This document shows positions 17,370 through 25,665 of a stretch of DNA of 32,368 nucleotides, piece by piece. The notes beneath the pieces are model-generated. The model had not been told where the DNA came from. It saw only the letters and a list, made by a program, of their open reading frames with translations, and did not search any database. How positions within the stretch are numbered: the first letter of the stretch is position 1; every line of letters starts with the position of its first letter. The DNA lies in assembly GCF_003205575.1 (NCBI RefSeq), contig NZ_PYBW01000033.1:1-32368 (forward strand). Reading direction: 5' to 3'. The translations under genes and the position numbers were made by a program. Source of the stretch: Streptomyces tateyamensis. GTDB lineage: Bacteria; Actinomycetota; Actinomycetes; Streptomycetales; Streptomycetaceae.

Positions 17370-18626
17370 TCAGCCGGCCCGGCGGCGGCGCAGGTCGCGC
17401 AGCACCACCGAGCCGCCGAACAGCGCCGCGACCAGCAGCACGCCGGTGCCCAGCACGTAGGCCGCGGTACGCCGGTCCCGGTCGGCCTGGGTCTCGCCGA
17501 GCCCGAGCGGCTGCGCCACGATCGGGGCGCCGGCCAGCTCGACCGCCGGGTCGGGCACCGGATCGGCGGCCGGCGGGTCGGTGTCGGTGACCGCCTTGAC
17601 CGGGTCCACCACGCCCCAGCCGAGGTACTTGTCGGGCCCGCGCTGGATCCGCTGCGCGGTCTGCTCGATCCGGGCCCGGATCTGCCGGGCGGACCAGTCC
17701 TTGTGCTCACCGCGCAGCAGTGCGGCCACCCCGGCCACGTAGGGGGCGGCGAAGCTGGTGCCGTTGTCCACGCACTGGCCACCGGCCGGGACGGTGGAGA
17801 GCATGTCGACGCCGGGGGCCGCGACCTTCACGAAGTCGCCGTACTCGGAGAACGCGGCCCGCTCGTTGTTGCGGTCGGAGGCGCCCACCGCGAGCACCGA
17901 GGGGTAGGCGGCCGGATAGGTGGCGCCCTCCTGGCCGTCGTTGCCGGAGGCCGCGACCACCACCACGTTGGCCGCCTCGGCCGCCTCGACCGCGCGGCGC
18001 AGTCCCCCGCCGTCGCCGAAATCGCCGCTGTTGCCGGCGGCCCGCACGTCCTGCGAGATGTTGATCACCTGGGCGCCCTTGGCCACCGCGCTGTTGACCG
18101 CCTTGGCCAGGGTGTCGACGTCGCCGTTACCCGCGTCGTCGTTCTGCCGGATCGTCAGGATCCGCGCGTCGGGTGCCAGCCCCACGAAGCCGACGCCGTC
18201 GCGGTGGGACGCGGCGATGATCCCGGCCACCTTGGTGCCGTGGCCGACCGGGTCGGTCCTGGCTCCGCCCTGGACGGGCTGCGGCGGGTTGACGCTCTTG
18301 TCCGCCAGCAGGGTCCCGCCGTCCAGCACCTTGCCCTGCAGCTGCGGGTTGCGGTCGTCCACCCCGGTGTCGATCACCGCCACCAGCACGTCCTTGCCGG
18401 TGCTCCGCCCGCCCTGCCAGAGCTGGTCCAGCAGCACCCGCTGGAGCGCCCAGGGGGTGGCGGCCACGTCCTTGGCGGGGAAGGTGCAGTTGCCCGCGGC
18501 GGAGATGCTCAGCGGGGACCAGTGCAGGCCCGCCGGGTCGTCCGCGAAGGCCGGCGTACCGGCCGCGAGCACGCCCAGTGCCGCCGTGACCGCCCCGGCC
18601 CGCCCCAGTTGGCGCTTCAACCCCAC
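17370..18626 (-). CDS. mycP: type VII secretion-associated serine protease mycosin
   Basis: The 418-residue protein is a membrane-anchored subtilisin-like protease on the outer face of the membrane. It is needed for stability of the ESX complex and processes some substrates. A signal peptide covers about residues 1-28 (AGTPAFA-DD). The catalytic triad is Asp86 (VAVIDTG), His129 (GHGTKVAG) and Ser291 (NGTSFAAP), with the oxyanion Asn229 (ASGND). Cys47 and Cys285 probably form the disulfide that holds the N-terminal extension. A proline-rich linker and a C-terminal membrane helix (YVLGTGVLLVAALFGGSVVL) end with a basic RDLRRRR anchor. GTG at 18624-18626 has GGAGG about eight bases upstream. It is downstream of the two WXG100 genes but separated from them by a terminator. 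Confidence 0.95.
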   Translation of the reverse strand: MGLKRQLGRAGAVTAALGVLAAGTPAFADDPAGLHWSPLSISAAGNCTFPAKDVAATPWALQRVLLDQLWQGGRSTGKDVLVAVIDTGVDDRNPQLQGKVLDGGTLLADKSVNPPQPVQGGARTDPVGHGTKVAGIIAASHRDGVGFVGLAPDARILTIRQNDDAGNGDVDTLAKAVNSAVAKGAQVINISQDVRAAGNSGDFGDGGGLRRAVEAAEAANVVVVAASGNDGQEGATYPAAYPSVLAVGASDRNNERAAFSEYGDFVKVAAPGVDMLSTVPAGGQCVDNGTSFAAPYVAGVAALLRGEHKDWSARQIRARIEQTAQRIQRGPDKYLGWGVVDPVKAVTDTDPPAADPVPDPAVELAGAPIVAQPLGLGETQADRDRRTAAYVLGTGVLLVAALFGGSVVLRDLRRRRAG

Positions 18627-18657
18627 TGCCCGCCCTCCCGCTCGCCCGACATGCCCG

Positions 18658-18685
18658 GAGCGGGCGTCCCGGGGGACGCCCGCTC
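18658..18685 (-). terminator. terminator after the WXG100 pair
   Basis: GAGCGGGCGTCC (18658-18669) and GGACGCCCGCTC (18674-18685) form a 12-base-pair stem with a CGGG loop, 57 bases after the WXG100 stop and 31 bases before the mycP start. It would let the small secreted proteins be made in excess over mycP, which is a common need for ESX substrates. Confidence 0.75.
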
Positions 18686-18742
18686 GTTCAGGGCCTGTCT
18701 CACACTTCCCACCACCGCGCCCCGGTCACCGGGGCTGCGGGG

Positions 18743-19033
18743 TCACCCCTCCCAGAGCGCCCGGTTGGCGTTCTCGGTGTGGGTGTAGCTCTGGTGGGCG
18801 TTGTCCAGCGCCGAGGCGATCTGCAGCAGCGTGGTGTGCAGGTCCGCCGCCTTCTGGTCCCAGACCCGCTGGCGGGCCTGGTAGCCCTCCTGCGCCGCAC
18901 CGCTCCAGGAGGCGGCGATCTTGGCGACGCCGGCCTTCAGGTCGTCCAGCTGCTGCTGGATGGTGGTGGCGGTCTGGCGGACGGTGGTGCCCGCGTTCTC
19001 GATGGTCGAGAACGTGACCTTGATCTCTGGCAT
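18743..19033 (-). CDS. WXG100 family ESX substrate (EsxA/EsxB-like), distal gene
   Basis: The 96-residue protein has the size and helix-turn-helix pattern of secreted WXG100 proteins, with the turn motif Trp-Ser-Gly at residues 43-45 (ASWSGAA). The C-terminal YTHTE matches the YxxxD/E export signal recognised by EccC. There is no signal peptide, as expected for this route. ATG at 19031-19033 has AGGAG seven bases upstream. It probably forms a heterodimer with the product of the upstream gene. I cannot say which of the two corresponds to EsxA and which to EsxB. Confidence 0.93.
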   Translation of the reverse strand: MPEIKVTFSTIENAGTTVRQTATTIQQQLDDLKAGVAKIAASWSGAAQEGYQARQRVWDQKAADLHTTLLQIASALDNAHQSYTHTENANRALWEG

Positions 19034-19123
19034 GGTGGCTCCTAGCGATGGATGAGGTGGTCCGGGCGCACCCCCGTGCCGGCTGCCCGGGAACTTCGCG
19101 TTACCGACCGGAGGTCGGGGCGA

Positions 19124-19429
19124 TCAGCCGCCCTGGACGCCGCTGATCGACGAGCGCTGGTTGTCCTCGGTCGCGGAGTACTGCTTGGTGGTGGCGTCGA
19201 TCGCCTGCCGGATCTCGTCCAGCACCTTGTTGAGCGCCTGGGCGTCGTCGTTCCAACGCTGCTGGAGCTGGTGGTAGGCGGTCGCGGCATCGCCCGTCCA
19301 GCCGCCGGCCACCTCGCCGATCAGGCCGTTGAGCGACTGGATCTCCTTCTGGACCTGCTCGTTGACCTGGACGATCTTCGCCGAGAAGGCCGTCATCTCC
19401 TCGGCGGTCGTCGTGAACTGACCAGCCAT
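19124..19429 (-). CDS. WXG100 family ESX substrate (EsxA/EsxB-like), proximal gene
   Basis: This 101-residue protein has the WXG turn at residues 44-46 (GGWTGDA) and the export signal YSATE near the C terminus. Helices on both sides show heptad-like hydrophobic spacing. The frame extends 39 codons upstream, but ATG at 19427-19429 gives the normal MAGQF-type N terminus and family length; its ribosome binding site is only moderate (GGGGACGGTGG). It is the first gene of a two-gene unit with the WXG100 gene 90 bases downstream, and the promoter at 19522-19550 lies in front of it. Confidence 0.93.
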   Translation of the reverse strand: MAGQFTTTAEEMTAFSAKIVQVNEQVQKEIQSLNGLIGEVAGGWTGDAATAYHQLQQRWNDDAQALNKVLDEIRQAIDATTKQYSATEDNQRSSISGVQGG

Positions 19430-19521
19430 ATGCCACCGTCCCCCATGAGACAGACCATCATCGGGCCCGAACCGGTCACCCAGCCGACCCGAAGGACACC
19501 ACGGCGTGATGCCTGCGGAGC

Positions 19522-19550
19522 ACTTTATCCGTCGCCACCGAACCACCCAA
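19522..19550 (-). promoter_or_regulatory. promoter of the WXG100 pair
   Basis: On the minus strand TTGGGT (19545-19550) and TAAAGT (19522-19527) are separated by exactly 17 bases, a good match to the main streptomycete sigma factor consensus. It lies about 95 bases upstream of the first WXG100 ATG. A 15-base near-palindrome CTGACCGATCGTCAG at 19610-19624, just before the eccB stop region, could be an operator. Confidence 0.55.
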
Positions 19551-19630
19551 CACCGGGCAGCTGATGGTTACCAAGCCCTGACGTTGCCACCGCCGGGTGC
19601 TGACCGATCGTCAGAAGTCGGCGTCCGGGC

Positions 19631-21220
19631 TCAGGAGTTCTGCGCCTGGGTGGCGGTCCTGGTGTTCAGCACCGGGCCCGCCGGGACCAGGTCGGACCAG
19701 GCCTTGGGGACCGCGACCGGCTGGTCGTCCTTGTACCCGAGCCTGGCCTGGGCCTCGTTGGTCGAGGGCGGGGCCGCCGCGGCGCCGGCCTGTGCCGGAT
19801 CGGCGGACGGGTCGGGCGAGGGGCCCGCCCCCGCACCGGCCGCCTGGCCGTCGTTGTTGGCCGGCACCGCGTAGCGCAGCCCGGTCTCGGTGATCAGGAA
19901 GTCGCTGCCGGAGGCCTGCGCGCTGCTGTCCATCGCCCGGTAGAACAGCCCGTGCCCCGGGCTGACGTGCGCGGTCGCGGTGCCCGGGGTGTACGGGGCC
20001 GGGAAGTCGGTGCCGGCCCAGACCGAGCGCTGCACCCCGCCGGCCGCCATTCCCTCGAAGGTGGAGCAGACCACCGCCCGGGCACCGGTGGCGTCACCCC
20101 CGTTGACCGCGTCGCCCGGCTTGGCGGCGGGCCAGTCCGGCACCTTGGCCAGCGGGCCGGAGCTGTCGTAGTCGCGGGTGTAACTCGCGTTGTCCGCCGG
20201 GGAGATGGTGGCGACGGTGGGCGGCTTGTGGTCGTAGGCCACCGCGGTCAGCGGGTTCATCTGGATCAACTGGGCGGCGAACGCCGTCACCTGGTACAGC
20301 CGGTCGGCCCCCACCACGTAGTAGGCGTCCCCCGAGGTGACCAGCCGGCCCACGAACCGCTCGGCCGGGTCGGCCAGTTGCACGCTGGACGGGGACTTGG
20401 CAGCGGTCAGCCCCGGCACCGCGGGGAACACGATCGGGCTGCCCTCGGCCAGCGTGTCCAGCCACTGCCGGGTGACGTGCTCGGGCTTGCTCTGGGTGCC
20501 GAACAGCGCCAGCCGCAGCGCCCGCATGTCCGCCTCGCCCATCCCGGCGGTGCCCAACTGGTGCTTGCGGCCCTGTGGATCGACCAGGTACTGGGGTCCG
20601 TCCGCGCCGTTCGCCCGCGGCGCCTGGACGTAGAGCGCCTGCCCGCCGCCGAGCATCCGGTCCTTGCGGGCCAGCGTCTGCGCCTCGGCGCCGGCCGCGA
20701 TGAAGACGCCCTGGTTGGGGTGGTCGTCGTCGGCGCCCGGGCGGTCGCAGACCGACCACTTCTTGGCCTGCCCGGCGTCCCCCGCGCTGGGCAGCTTGTC
20801 GGGCGCGTACGGGATGCCGATGGTCGGGCCGTGGTCCTTGTAGTTGTCCAGCACCGAGTCGGCGACGAAGACGACCTTGGAGTCGGCCGGCAGCACCAGC
20901 TTGGCCGAGGCCATGTTGATCACCGGGTGCAGCACCTTGCCGCCGTCCGGACCGGGCAGCACCACGTAACGGGTCGTCGAGTCCTTGCCGACGATGACGT
21001 TCTTGCCGTCGTCCCAGCCCACCGGCGCACTGGGCTTGATCATCCCCCAGACCCCGAACCCCGCCAGCACCACCGCGCCCAGCACCAGCGAGGGCACCAC
21101 GGCCCGGATCGGGCGCGGCGCGTCCTCGTCGCTGCCGCCGCCGGCCGGCTGCAGGAAGGCGCCCACCATGCGCTTGCGCGCGAAGGTGTAGGCGTTGAGC
21201 TCGTCGCGCCGTGATGCCAT
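19631..21220 (-). CDS. eccB: type VII secretion protein EccB
   Basis: The 529-residue protein is the ESX core subunit with one membrane helix and a large extracytoplasmic part. The N terminus MASRRDELNAYTFARKRMV is the classic EccB start, followed by a helix at about residues 40-61 (VVPSLVLGAVVLAGFGVWGM). The outer part has the Cys pair seen in WSVCDRPG and AVVCSTFEG. It ends with the Gly/Leu-rich YAVPAN and LGYKDDQPVAVPKAWSDLVPAGPVL stretch that ends in a short tail. The frame is open far upstream, but that part is a shadow of eccE; ATG at 21218-21220 is right by family. It is divergent from eccE across 154 bases. Confidence 0.95.
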   Translation of the reverse strand: MASRRDELNAYTFARKRMVGAFLQPAGGGSDEDAPRPIRAVVPSLVLGAVVLAGFGVWGMIKPSAPVGWDDGKNVIVGKDSTTRYVVLPGPDGGKVLHPVINMASAKLVLPADSKVVFVADSVLDNYKDHGPTIGIPYAPDKLPSAGDAGQAKKWSVCDRPGADDDHPNQGVFIAAGAEAQTLARKDRMLGGGQALYVQAPRANGADGPQYLVDPQGRKHQLGTAGMGEADMRALRLALFGTQSKPEHVTRQWLDTLAEGSPIVFPAVPGLTAAKSPSSVQLADPAERFVGRLVTSGDAYYVVGADRLYQVTAFAAQLIQMNPLTAVAYDHKPPTVATISPADNASYTRDYDSSGPLAKVPDWPAAKPGDAVNGGDATGARAVVCSTFEGMAAGGVQRSVWAGTDFPAPYTPGTATAHVSPGHGLFYRAMDSSAQASGSDFLITETGLRYAVPANNDGQAAGAGAGPSPDPSADPAQAGAAAAPPSTNEAQARLGYKDDQPVAVPKAWSDLVPAGPVLNTRTATQAQNS

Positions 21221-21374
21221 CTCTACCCCGTCTCCCCGTTCCCGCTGCCCCGCCCGCCGGGCCCCCGCTGGCCCCAACCCTCTACGATGCCGCAGACGGT
21301 GAGTACGGTACGGGTACTGTTCTGCACCCGGCCAGCCGGGCCGTGACAGCCGATCAGAGAGGGTCACGCGGGGG
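21221..21374. promoter_or_regulatory. divergent eccB/eccE control region
   Basis: The gap must hold promoters for both directions. I see an imperfect inverted repeat AGTAC, seven bases, GTACT at about 21302-21318, and a TACGAT -10-like box on the plus strand near 21283, but no convincing -35 boxes. The assignment is tentative. Confidence 0.3.
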
Positions 21375-22721
21375 ATGCGAAGCCAGACGGCTCCAGGGCG
21401 GCGCCGGGCCGAACACGGCGGAGAACCGGCGGCGGGTCCGAGCGGCACGGTGGCGGTGAAGCTGCACCCGCGCCCCGGCCTGCTGGGCGGGCGGCTGCGG
21501 CTGCAGCACCTGGTCCTGGTACAGGTGGCGGTGGCACTGGTCGCGGTCGGCTGGACGGTCGGCAAGGTGGCCACCGGCCTGCTCGCGGTCCCGGCCGTGC
21601 TGCTGCTGGCGCTCGCCCTGGTCCCGGTGCGCGGGCGCAGCCTGCCGGACGCGCTGCGGATCCGCGCCGCGCTGCGGACCCGCCGCCGCACGCCGCTGGG
21701 CGTGCCGCCGGGCACCGACCCCGGTCTGGCCCCGGCCCTGGAGCTGGACCCGGCCCTGCGCACCTGCACCCACGCCACCGAGACCGACCTGGGCGCCGGC
21801 CGCCCGATCCGGCGCGAGACCGGGATGGTCGGCGACGGCACCTTCCTCACCTCGGTGCTGCTGGTGCAGGCCAAGGACCAGCCGCTGCGCCCGATGCGCA
21901 CCGCGCGGCCGCTGCCGCTGGACCTGCTCTGCTCGGCGCTGCGGGTGGACGACATCGCGCTGGAGTCCGTCCAGTTGGTCCAGCACACCCAGCCCGCCCC
22001 GGCACCGCACCTGCCTGAGCAGTCGCTGGCCGCCCGCGGCTACCAGCAGCTGCCGGCCGGCCCCAGTACCCCCGCGCTGCGGCTGACCTGGGTGGCGCTC
22101 AAGCTCGACCCGGAGCGCGCGGCCACCGCCGTGCTGGCCCGCGGCGGCGGCGAGGAGGGCGCCCGCAAGGCGCTGCAGCGGGTCACCGACCAGCTGGCCG
22201 GCCGCCTCGACGGGGCCGGCTTCACCGCCAGCGTGCTGGACGAGCGCGAGCTGATCGCCGCGCTGGCCATCGCCAGCTGCGCCAACCCGCTGGCCACGGC
22301 GGGCCGCCAGGGCAGCGCAGGCGGCGCCGGCACCGGTCAGCTGCCCCGGCGGACCCAGGAGAGCCGGCGCTTCGTGCGGGTCGACGACCGCTTCCACACC
22401 ACCTACTGGATCTCCCGCTGGCCGCAACTGGGCCGCCCGGCCGGGCCGCCCGGCCGGGTCTCGGCCCCGGAGCTGGTCAACCTGCTCACCGGCACCCCGG
22501 CGCTGGCCAGCGCGTTCAGTCTGACCGCCCGCCCCGGCACCGGTGACTCGGTGGCGCTCAGCGGGTACCTGCGGGTGGTCGCCCGCAGCGAGCACGACGC
22601 CGACCGGTTCGGCCGCCAGCTGGAGCAGCGCGCCCAGGGCGTCGGGCTCGGGCTGGCCCGGCTGGACCAGGAGCAGGTGCCCGGCGTGCTGGCCACGCTG
22701 CCGCTGGGCGGCACGGCGTGA
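21375..22721 (+). CDS. eccE: type VII secretion protein EccE
   Basis: The 448-residue protein is the least conserved ESX core subunit, at the periphery of the membrane complex. Two membrane helices lie near the N terminus (about residues 43-85, LVLVQVAVALVAVGWTVG and GLLAVPAVLLLALALVPV), followed by a soluble domain. EccE family hints are the Arg-rich stretch after the helices, the LTWVALKLDP strand and the FHTTYWISRWP motif in the second half. ATG at 21375 has only a GGGGG run in front. It opens a plus-strand unit with the next two genes. Confidence is lower than for the other core genes because the family is divergent. Confidence 0.85.
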   Translation: MRSQTAPGRRRAEHGGEPAAGPSGTVAVKLHPRPGLLGGRLRLQHLVLVQVAVALVAVGWTVGKVATGLLAVPAVLLLALALVPVRGRSLPDALRIRAALRTRRRTPLGVPPGTDPGLAPALELDPALRTCTHATETDLGAGRPIRRETGMVGDGTFLTSVLLVQAKDQPLRPMRTARPLPLDLLCSALRVDDIALESVQLVQHTQPAPAPHLPEQSLAARGYQQLPAGPSTPALRLTWVALKLDPERAATAVLARGGGEEGARKALQRVTDQLAGRLDGAGFTASVLDERELIAALAIASCANPLATAGRQGSAGGAGTGQLPRRTQESRRFVRVDDRFHTTYWISRWPQLGRPAGPPGRVSAPELVNLLTGTPALASAFSLTARPGTGDSVALSGYLRVVARSEHDADRFGRQLEQRAQGVGLGLARLDQEQVPGVLATLPLGGTA

Positions 22722-22779
22722 CGGGCCGTCGGCTGACGCACCGTCCGTCGACCGCCGAGCCCTTCGGAGGGAACAGCTG

Positions 22780-23550
22780 ATGGCCTACCAGACCTACTCC
22801 GGGGGCGCCGCCGCATCCGGCACCGCCCCCGGCGCCCGGCCCGCCGGGCGGATCCGGCCCGGCTTCGGGCTGCGCGGGCCGCGCCGGGAGCGGCACGTGC
22901 TGGAGCCCGCCGACCTGGCGGCGCTCTCCTTCCCGGTCGGCGACGACGGGGTGCTGATCGGCGAGGACCCGGAACAGCGGCCCGCCGTGCTCGGGCTGTT
23001 CCGGCCCACCGCCTACGACGTGGTGCTGGTCGGCGGCGTGTGGACAGCGCAGCTGATCGCGCTGCGGGCGGCCGCCACCGGGGCCCGGGTCGCGGTGGAG
23101 ACCGCCCGCCCGCAGCTGTGGGCCACCCTGGCGCAGGCCGCGGGCGGCGGGCAGCCGTGCGTGACGGTGCACCAGATCGGGCGGCTCGGGGCGCAGGGGC
23201 CCTCGGTGGCCGCGCCGGTGCTGGTGGTGCGGGACCTGGGGCCGCGGCCGCCGCGCAGCCGGCTCTCGGCCACCGGGTGGCAGTCCACCGTGACCGTGCT
23301 GCCCTACCTGGGGCCGAACGCCTCCCGGGTGCTGAACGCGGCCGACCTGGTGGGCGTGCAGCGGGTCTCGCCGCAGGAGGCGGAGCTGGTCGGCCGGGTG
23401 CTGGGCCTCGCCCCGGCGGACGTGGCGGCGCTGCCGACGCTGGGCGACGACATCACCCTGTGGGCCTCGCGGATGCGGCGCCAGTACGTCCGGTTGGAGG
23501 CCGGTCCGGACGAGTACCAGGTCCTCGGCCCGGCCCGCCGGGTGGACTGA
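22780..23550 (+). CDS. ESX-locus protein with a degenerate P-loop-like fold, unknown function
   Basis: The 256-residue product lies 58 bases after eccE and 99 bases before the EspI-like gene; ATG at 22780 has a good GGAGG eight bases upstream. After a disordered Gly/Ala/Pro N terminus (about residues 1-35), a strand-loop-helix-strand unit VVLVGGVWTAQLIAL (81-95) and GARVAVET (101-108) sits where a RecA-like ATPase would have its P-loop, but no GK[ST] is present. The C-terminal part (ADLVGVQRVSPQEAELVG, then DDITLWASRMRRQYVRLE) looks like the end of HerA/VirB4-type ATPases. I therefore infer an inactive ATPase-like partner of the secretion system. I do not recognise a named family. Confidence 0.8.
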   Translation: MAYQTYSGGAAASGTAPGARPAGRIRPGFGLRGPRRERHVLEPADLAALSFPVGDDGVLIGEDPEQRPAVLGLFRPTAYDVVLVGGVWTAQLIALRAAATGARVAVETARPQLWATLAQAAGGGQPCVTVHQIGRLGAQGPSVAAPVLVVRDLGPRPPRSRLSATGWQSTVTVLPYLGPNASRVLNAADLVGVQRVSPQEAELVGRVLGLAPADVAALPTLGDDITLWASRMRRQYVRLEAGPDEYQVLGPARRVD

Positions 23551-23569
23551 ACACCGCTGCGAAGGTGTG

Positions 23570-23599
23570 GTGAACCTGGCAAGGGCGACGTTCTAGGCT
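23570..23599 (+). promoter_or_regulatory. possible promoter of the EspI-like gene
   Basis: GTGAAC (23570-23575) and TAGGCT (23594-23599) are separated by 18 bases and lie about 50 bases before the GTG start. The -35 match is moderate. The gene could also be read from the eccE transcript. Confidence 0.4.
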
Positions 23600-23649
23600 G
23601 GTGCCCACGGCACCGCGGACAGCGGCGGCGAACACGAGGGAGCCCAAAG

Positions 23650-25614
23650 GTGAGTAGCGATCGGGACGGCGTCTACGTCGGCGACAACCCGCCAGAGGAC
23701 GACGACGACTGGTCGGACGCGCCGGACTACACTCCCCCGGCCTGGTACACCCAGAGCGAGCCGGCCGCGCCGGTGAGCCCCGGGCCGGCTCCGGCCGCCG
23801 AGGCGGTGCCCGCTGCTGAGGCGGCGTCGGCCGAGGCCGCCTCCGTGGAGGCGGTGCCGGCTGAGGCGGCGTCGGCTGAGCAGGCGTCGGTTCCGGAGCC
23901 CGTTCCCTCCCCGCCCCCGGTGGCCGAGCAGCCGTCCCCCGCCGGCCCTGCCCGGACCGATGCCGAGCCGGGCACCTTCCTGATGGCCGCGCCGGTGCCG
24001 GCCCCGGCCCCCACTCCCGCGCCCGCGCCCGCGCCCGCCGAACAGCCCGCCCCCGCCGCCCCGTACCCCGGCTACCCCTACCCGACCGGGCCGCAGCACC
24101 CCGGCCAGCCCCAACCGCACTTCCAGCCGCAGCACCCGCAGCCCGCCCCCGCCGCCCCATGGCCCCCGCAGGCCGGTGCCCCGCAGCCCGCGCACCCACA
24201 GCAACAGGCCCAGCCCTACCCGTACCCGCCGCAGGCCGCCCAGCCCCCCGCACCGCAGCCGGCTCCCGCCGCACAGCCCGTGCACCCGGTCGACCCGCGC
24301 CAGGGCGGCTGGCCGCAGCCCGTCCCGGGGCACCAGGCCCCGCCGCTGCCCTACCCGGCCCCCGGCTACGCCCAGCCGCAGCCGCCGGCCGCCTTCCAGC
24401 AGCCCGCCGCCCAGCAGGCCCCGGCGCCGGGCGCCCCGCTCGGCTACACCGCCGCCGTCGAGCTCAACTCGGACCGCCTGCTGCGCACCCAGCCCAAGCA
24501 GCAGCGCCAGGCCCCGCGGCTGCGGTTCGGCGGCAAGGCCGCGCAGGCCGAGCGCGAGCGCCGGCTGACGCTGATCCGCACCCCGGTGCTCAGCTGCTAC
24601 AAGATCGCGGTGATCAGCCTCAAGGGCGGGGTCGGCAAGACCACGACCACCACCTCGCTCGGCGCCACCCTGGCCAGCGAGCGCCAGGACAAGGTGATCG
24701 CGATCGACGCCAACCCGGACGCGGGCACCCTGGGCCGCCGGATCAAGCGGCAGACCGGCGCGACCATCCGCGACCTGGTGACGGCCATCCCGCACCTGCA
24801 CAGCTACATGGACATCCGTCAGTTCACCTCGCAGGACCAGAACTCCGGCCTGGAGATCCTGGCCAACGACGTGGACCCGGCGGTCTCCACCACCTTCAAC
24901 GACTCGGACTACCGCCAGGTGATCGACGTGCTGGGCCGCCAGTACCCGATCATCCTGACCGACTCCGGCACCGGCCTGCTTTACAGCGCGATGCGCGGGG
25001 TGCTGGACCTGGCGGACCAGCTGATCGTCGTCGCCACCCCGAGCGTGGACGGCGCCAGCAGTGCCAGCACCACGCTGGACTGGCTCTCCGCGCACGGCTA
25101 CGCCGACCTGGTCCAGCGCAGCATCACGGTGATCTCCGGGGTCCGCGAGACCAGCAAGCTGATCCGCACCGAGGACATCGTGGCCCACTTCCAGACCCGC
25201 TGCCGCGGCGTGGTGGTGGTGCCGTTCGACGAGAGCCTGGCGGCCGGCGCCGAGGTCAACCTGGACATGATGCGGCCCAAGGTCCGCGAGGCCTACTTCG
25301 AGCTGGCCACCCTGGTCGGCGAGGACCTGGTCCGGGCCCAGCAGGCGGCCGCCCAGGGCGGCTGGCAGCAGGCGGTCCACCACGGTGCGCAACAGCAGCA
25401 GTGGGCGGCCCAGCCGCCGGCCGGCTACGGCTATCCGCAGCCGGAAGCCGCTCCCGGCCAGCCCTGGGGCGGCGCGCCGGCGCCGGGCCAGCCGTGGCCG
25501 CAGCAGCAGGGCCAGGCCCCGGCGGGCTACGGCTACCCGGCCCCGGGGCAGGCTGCACCGCAGCAGCAACAGCAGTTGCCGCAGGAGTGGACCCAGCAGC
25601 CGCCGCAGCAGTGA
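23650..25614 (+). CDS. EspI-like protein: Pro/Ala/Gln-rich region fused to a MinD/ParA ATPase
   Basis: The 654-residue protein has about 270 residues of acidic then Pro/Ala/Gln-rich low-complexity sequence. A ParA/MinD-type ATPase follows, with the deviant Walker A KGGVGKTT (residues 325-332), the strand [11 protein letters not shown], and ILTDSGTG in the switch region. The C-terminal tail is again Gln/Pro/Gly-rich, with two PAGYGYP units. The same architecture is known from EspI of mycobacterial ESX-1, which affects secretion under low ATP and is needed for some functions. By analogy it may link the secretion system to energy state or position it in the cell, but this is inference. GTG at 23650 has GGGAG eight bases upstream. 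It is the last gene of the locus. Confidence 0.88.
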   Translation: MSSDRDGVYVGDNPPEDDDDWSDAPDYTPPAWYTQSEPAAPVSPGPAPAAEAVPAAEAASAEAASVEAVPAEAASAEQASVPEPVPSPPPVAEQPSPAGPARTDAEPGTFLMAAPVPAPAPTPAPAPAPAEQPAPAAPYPGYPYPTGPQHPGQPQPHFQPQHPQPAPAAPWPPQAGAPQPAHPQQQAQPYPYPPQAAQPPAPQPAPAAQPVHPVDPRQGGWPQPVPGHQAPPLPYPAPGYAQPQPPAAFQQPAAQQAPAPGAPLGYTAAVELNSDRLLRTQPKQQRQAPRLRFGGKAAQAERERRLTLIRTPVLSCYKIAVISLKGGVGKTTTTTSLGATLASERQDKVIAIDANPDAGTLGRRIKRQTGATIRDLVTAIPHLHSYMDIRQFTSQDQNSGLEILANDVDPAVSTTFNDSDYRQVIDVLGRQYPIILTDSGTGLLYSAMRGVLDLADQLIVVATPSVDGASSASTTLDWLSAHGYADLVQRSITVISGVRETSKLIRTEDIVAHFQTRCRGVVVVPFDESLAAGAEVNLDMMRPKVREAYFELATLVGEDLVRAQQAAAQGGWQQAVHHGAQQQQWAAQPPAGYGYPQPEAAPGQPWGGAPAPGQPWPQQQGQAPAGYGYPAPGQAAPQQQQQLPQEWTQQPPQQ

Positions 25615-25620
25615 ACGCGA

Positions 25621-25654
25621 CAGGGCGCCCGCACCGGACGGTGCGGGCGCCCTG
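25621..25654. terminator. bidirectional terminator between EspI-like gene and ribF
   Basis: CAGGGCGCCCGCACC (25621-25635) and GGTGCGGGCGCCCTG (25640-25654) form a perfect 15-base-pair stem with a GGAC loop, six bases after one stop and twelve bases beyond the ribF stop. It serves both convergent genes and marks the end of the secretion locus. Confidence 0.9.
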
Positions 25655-25665
25655 TCGTCGGCCGG

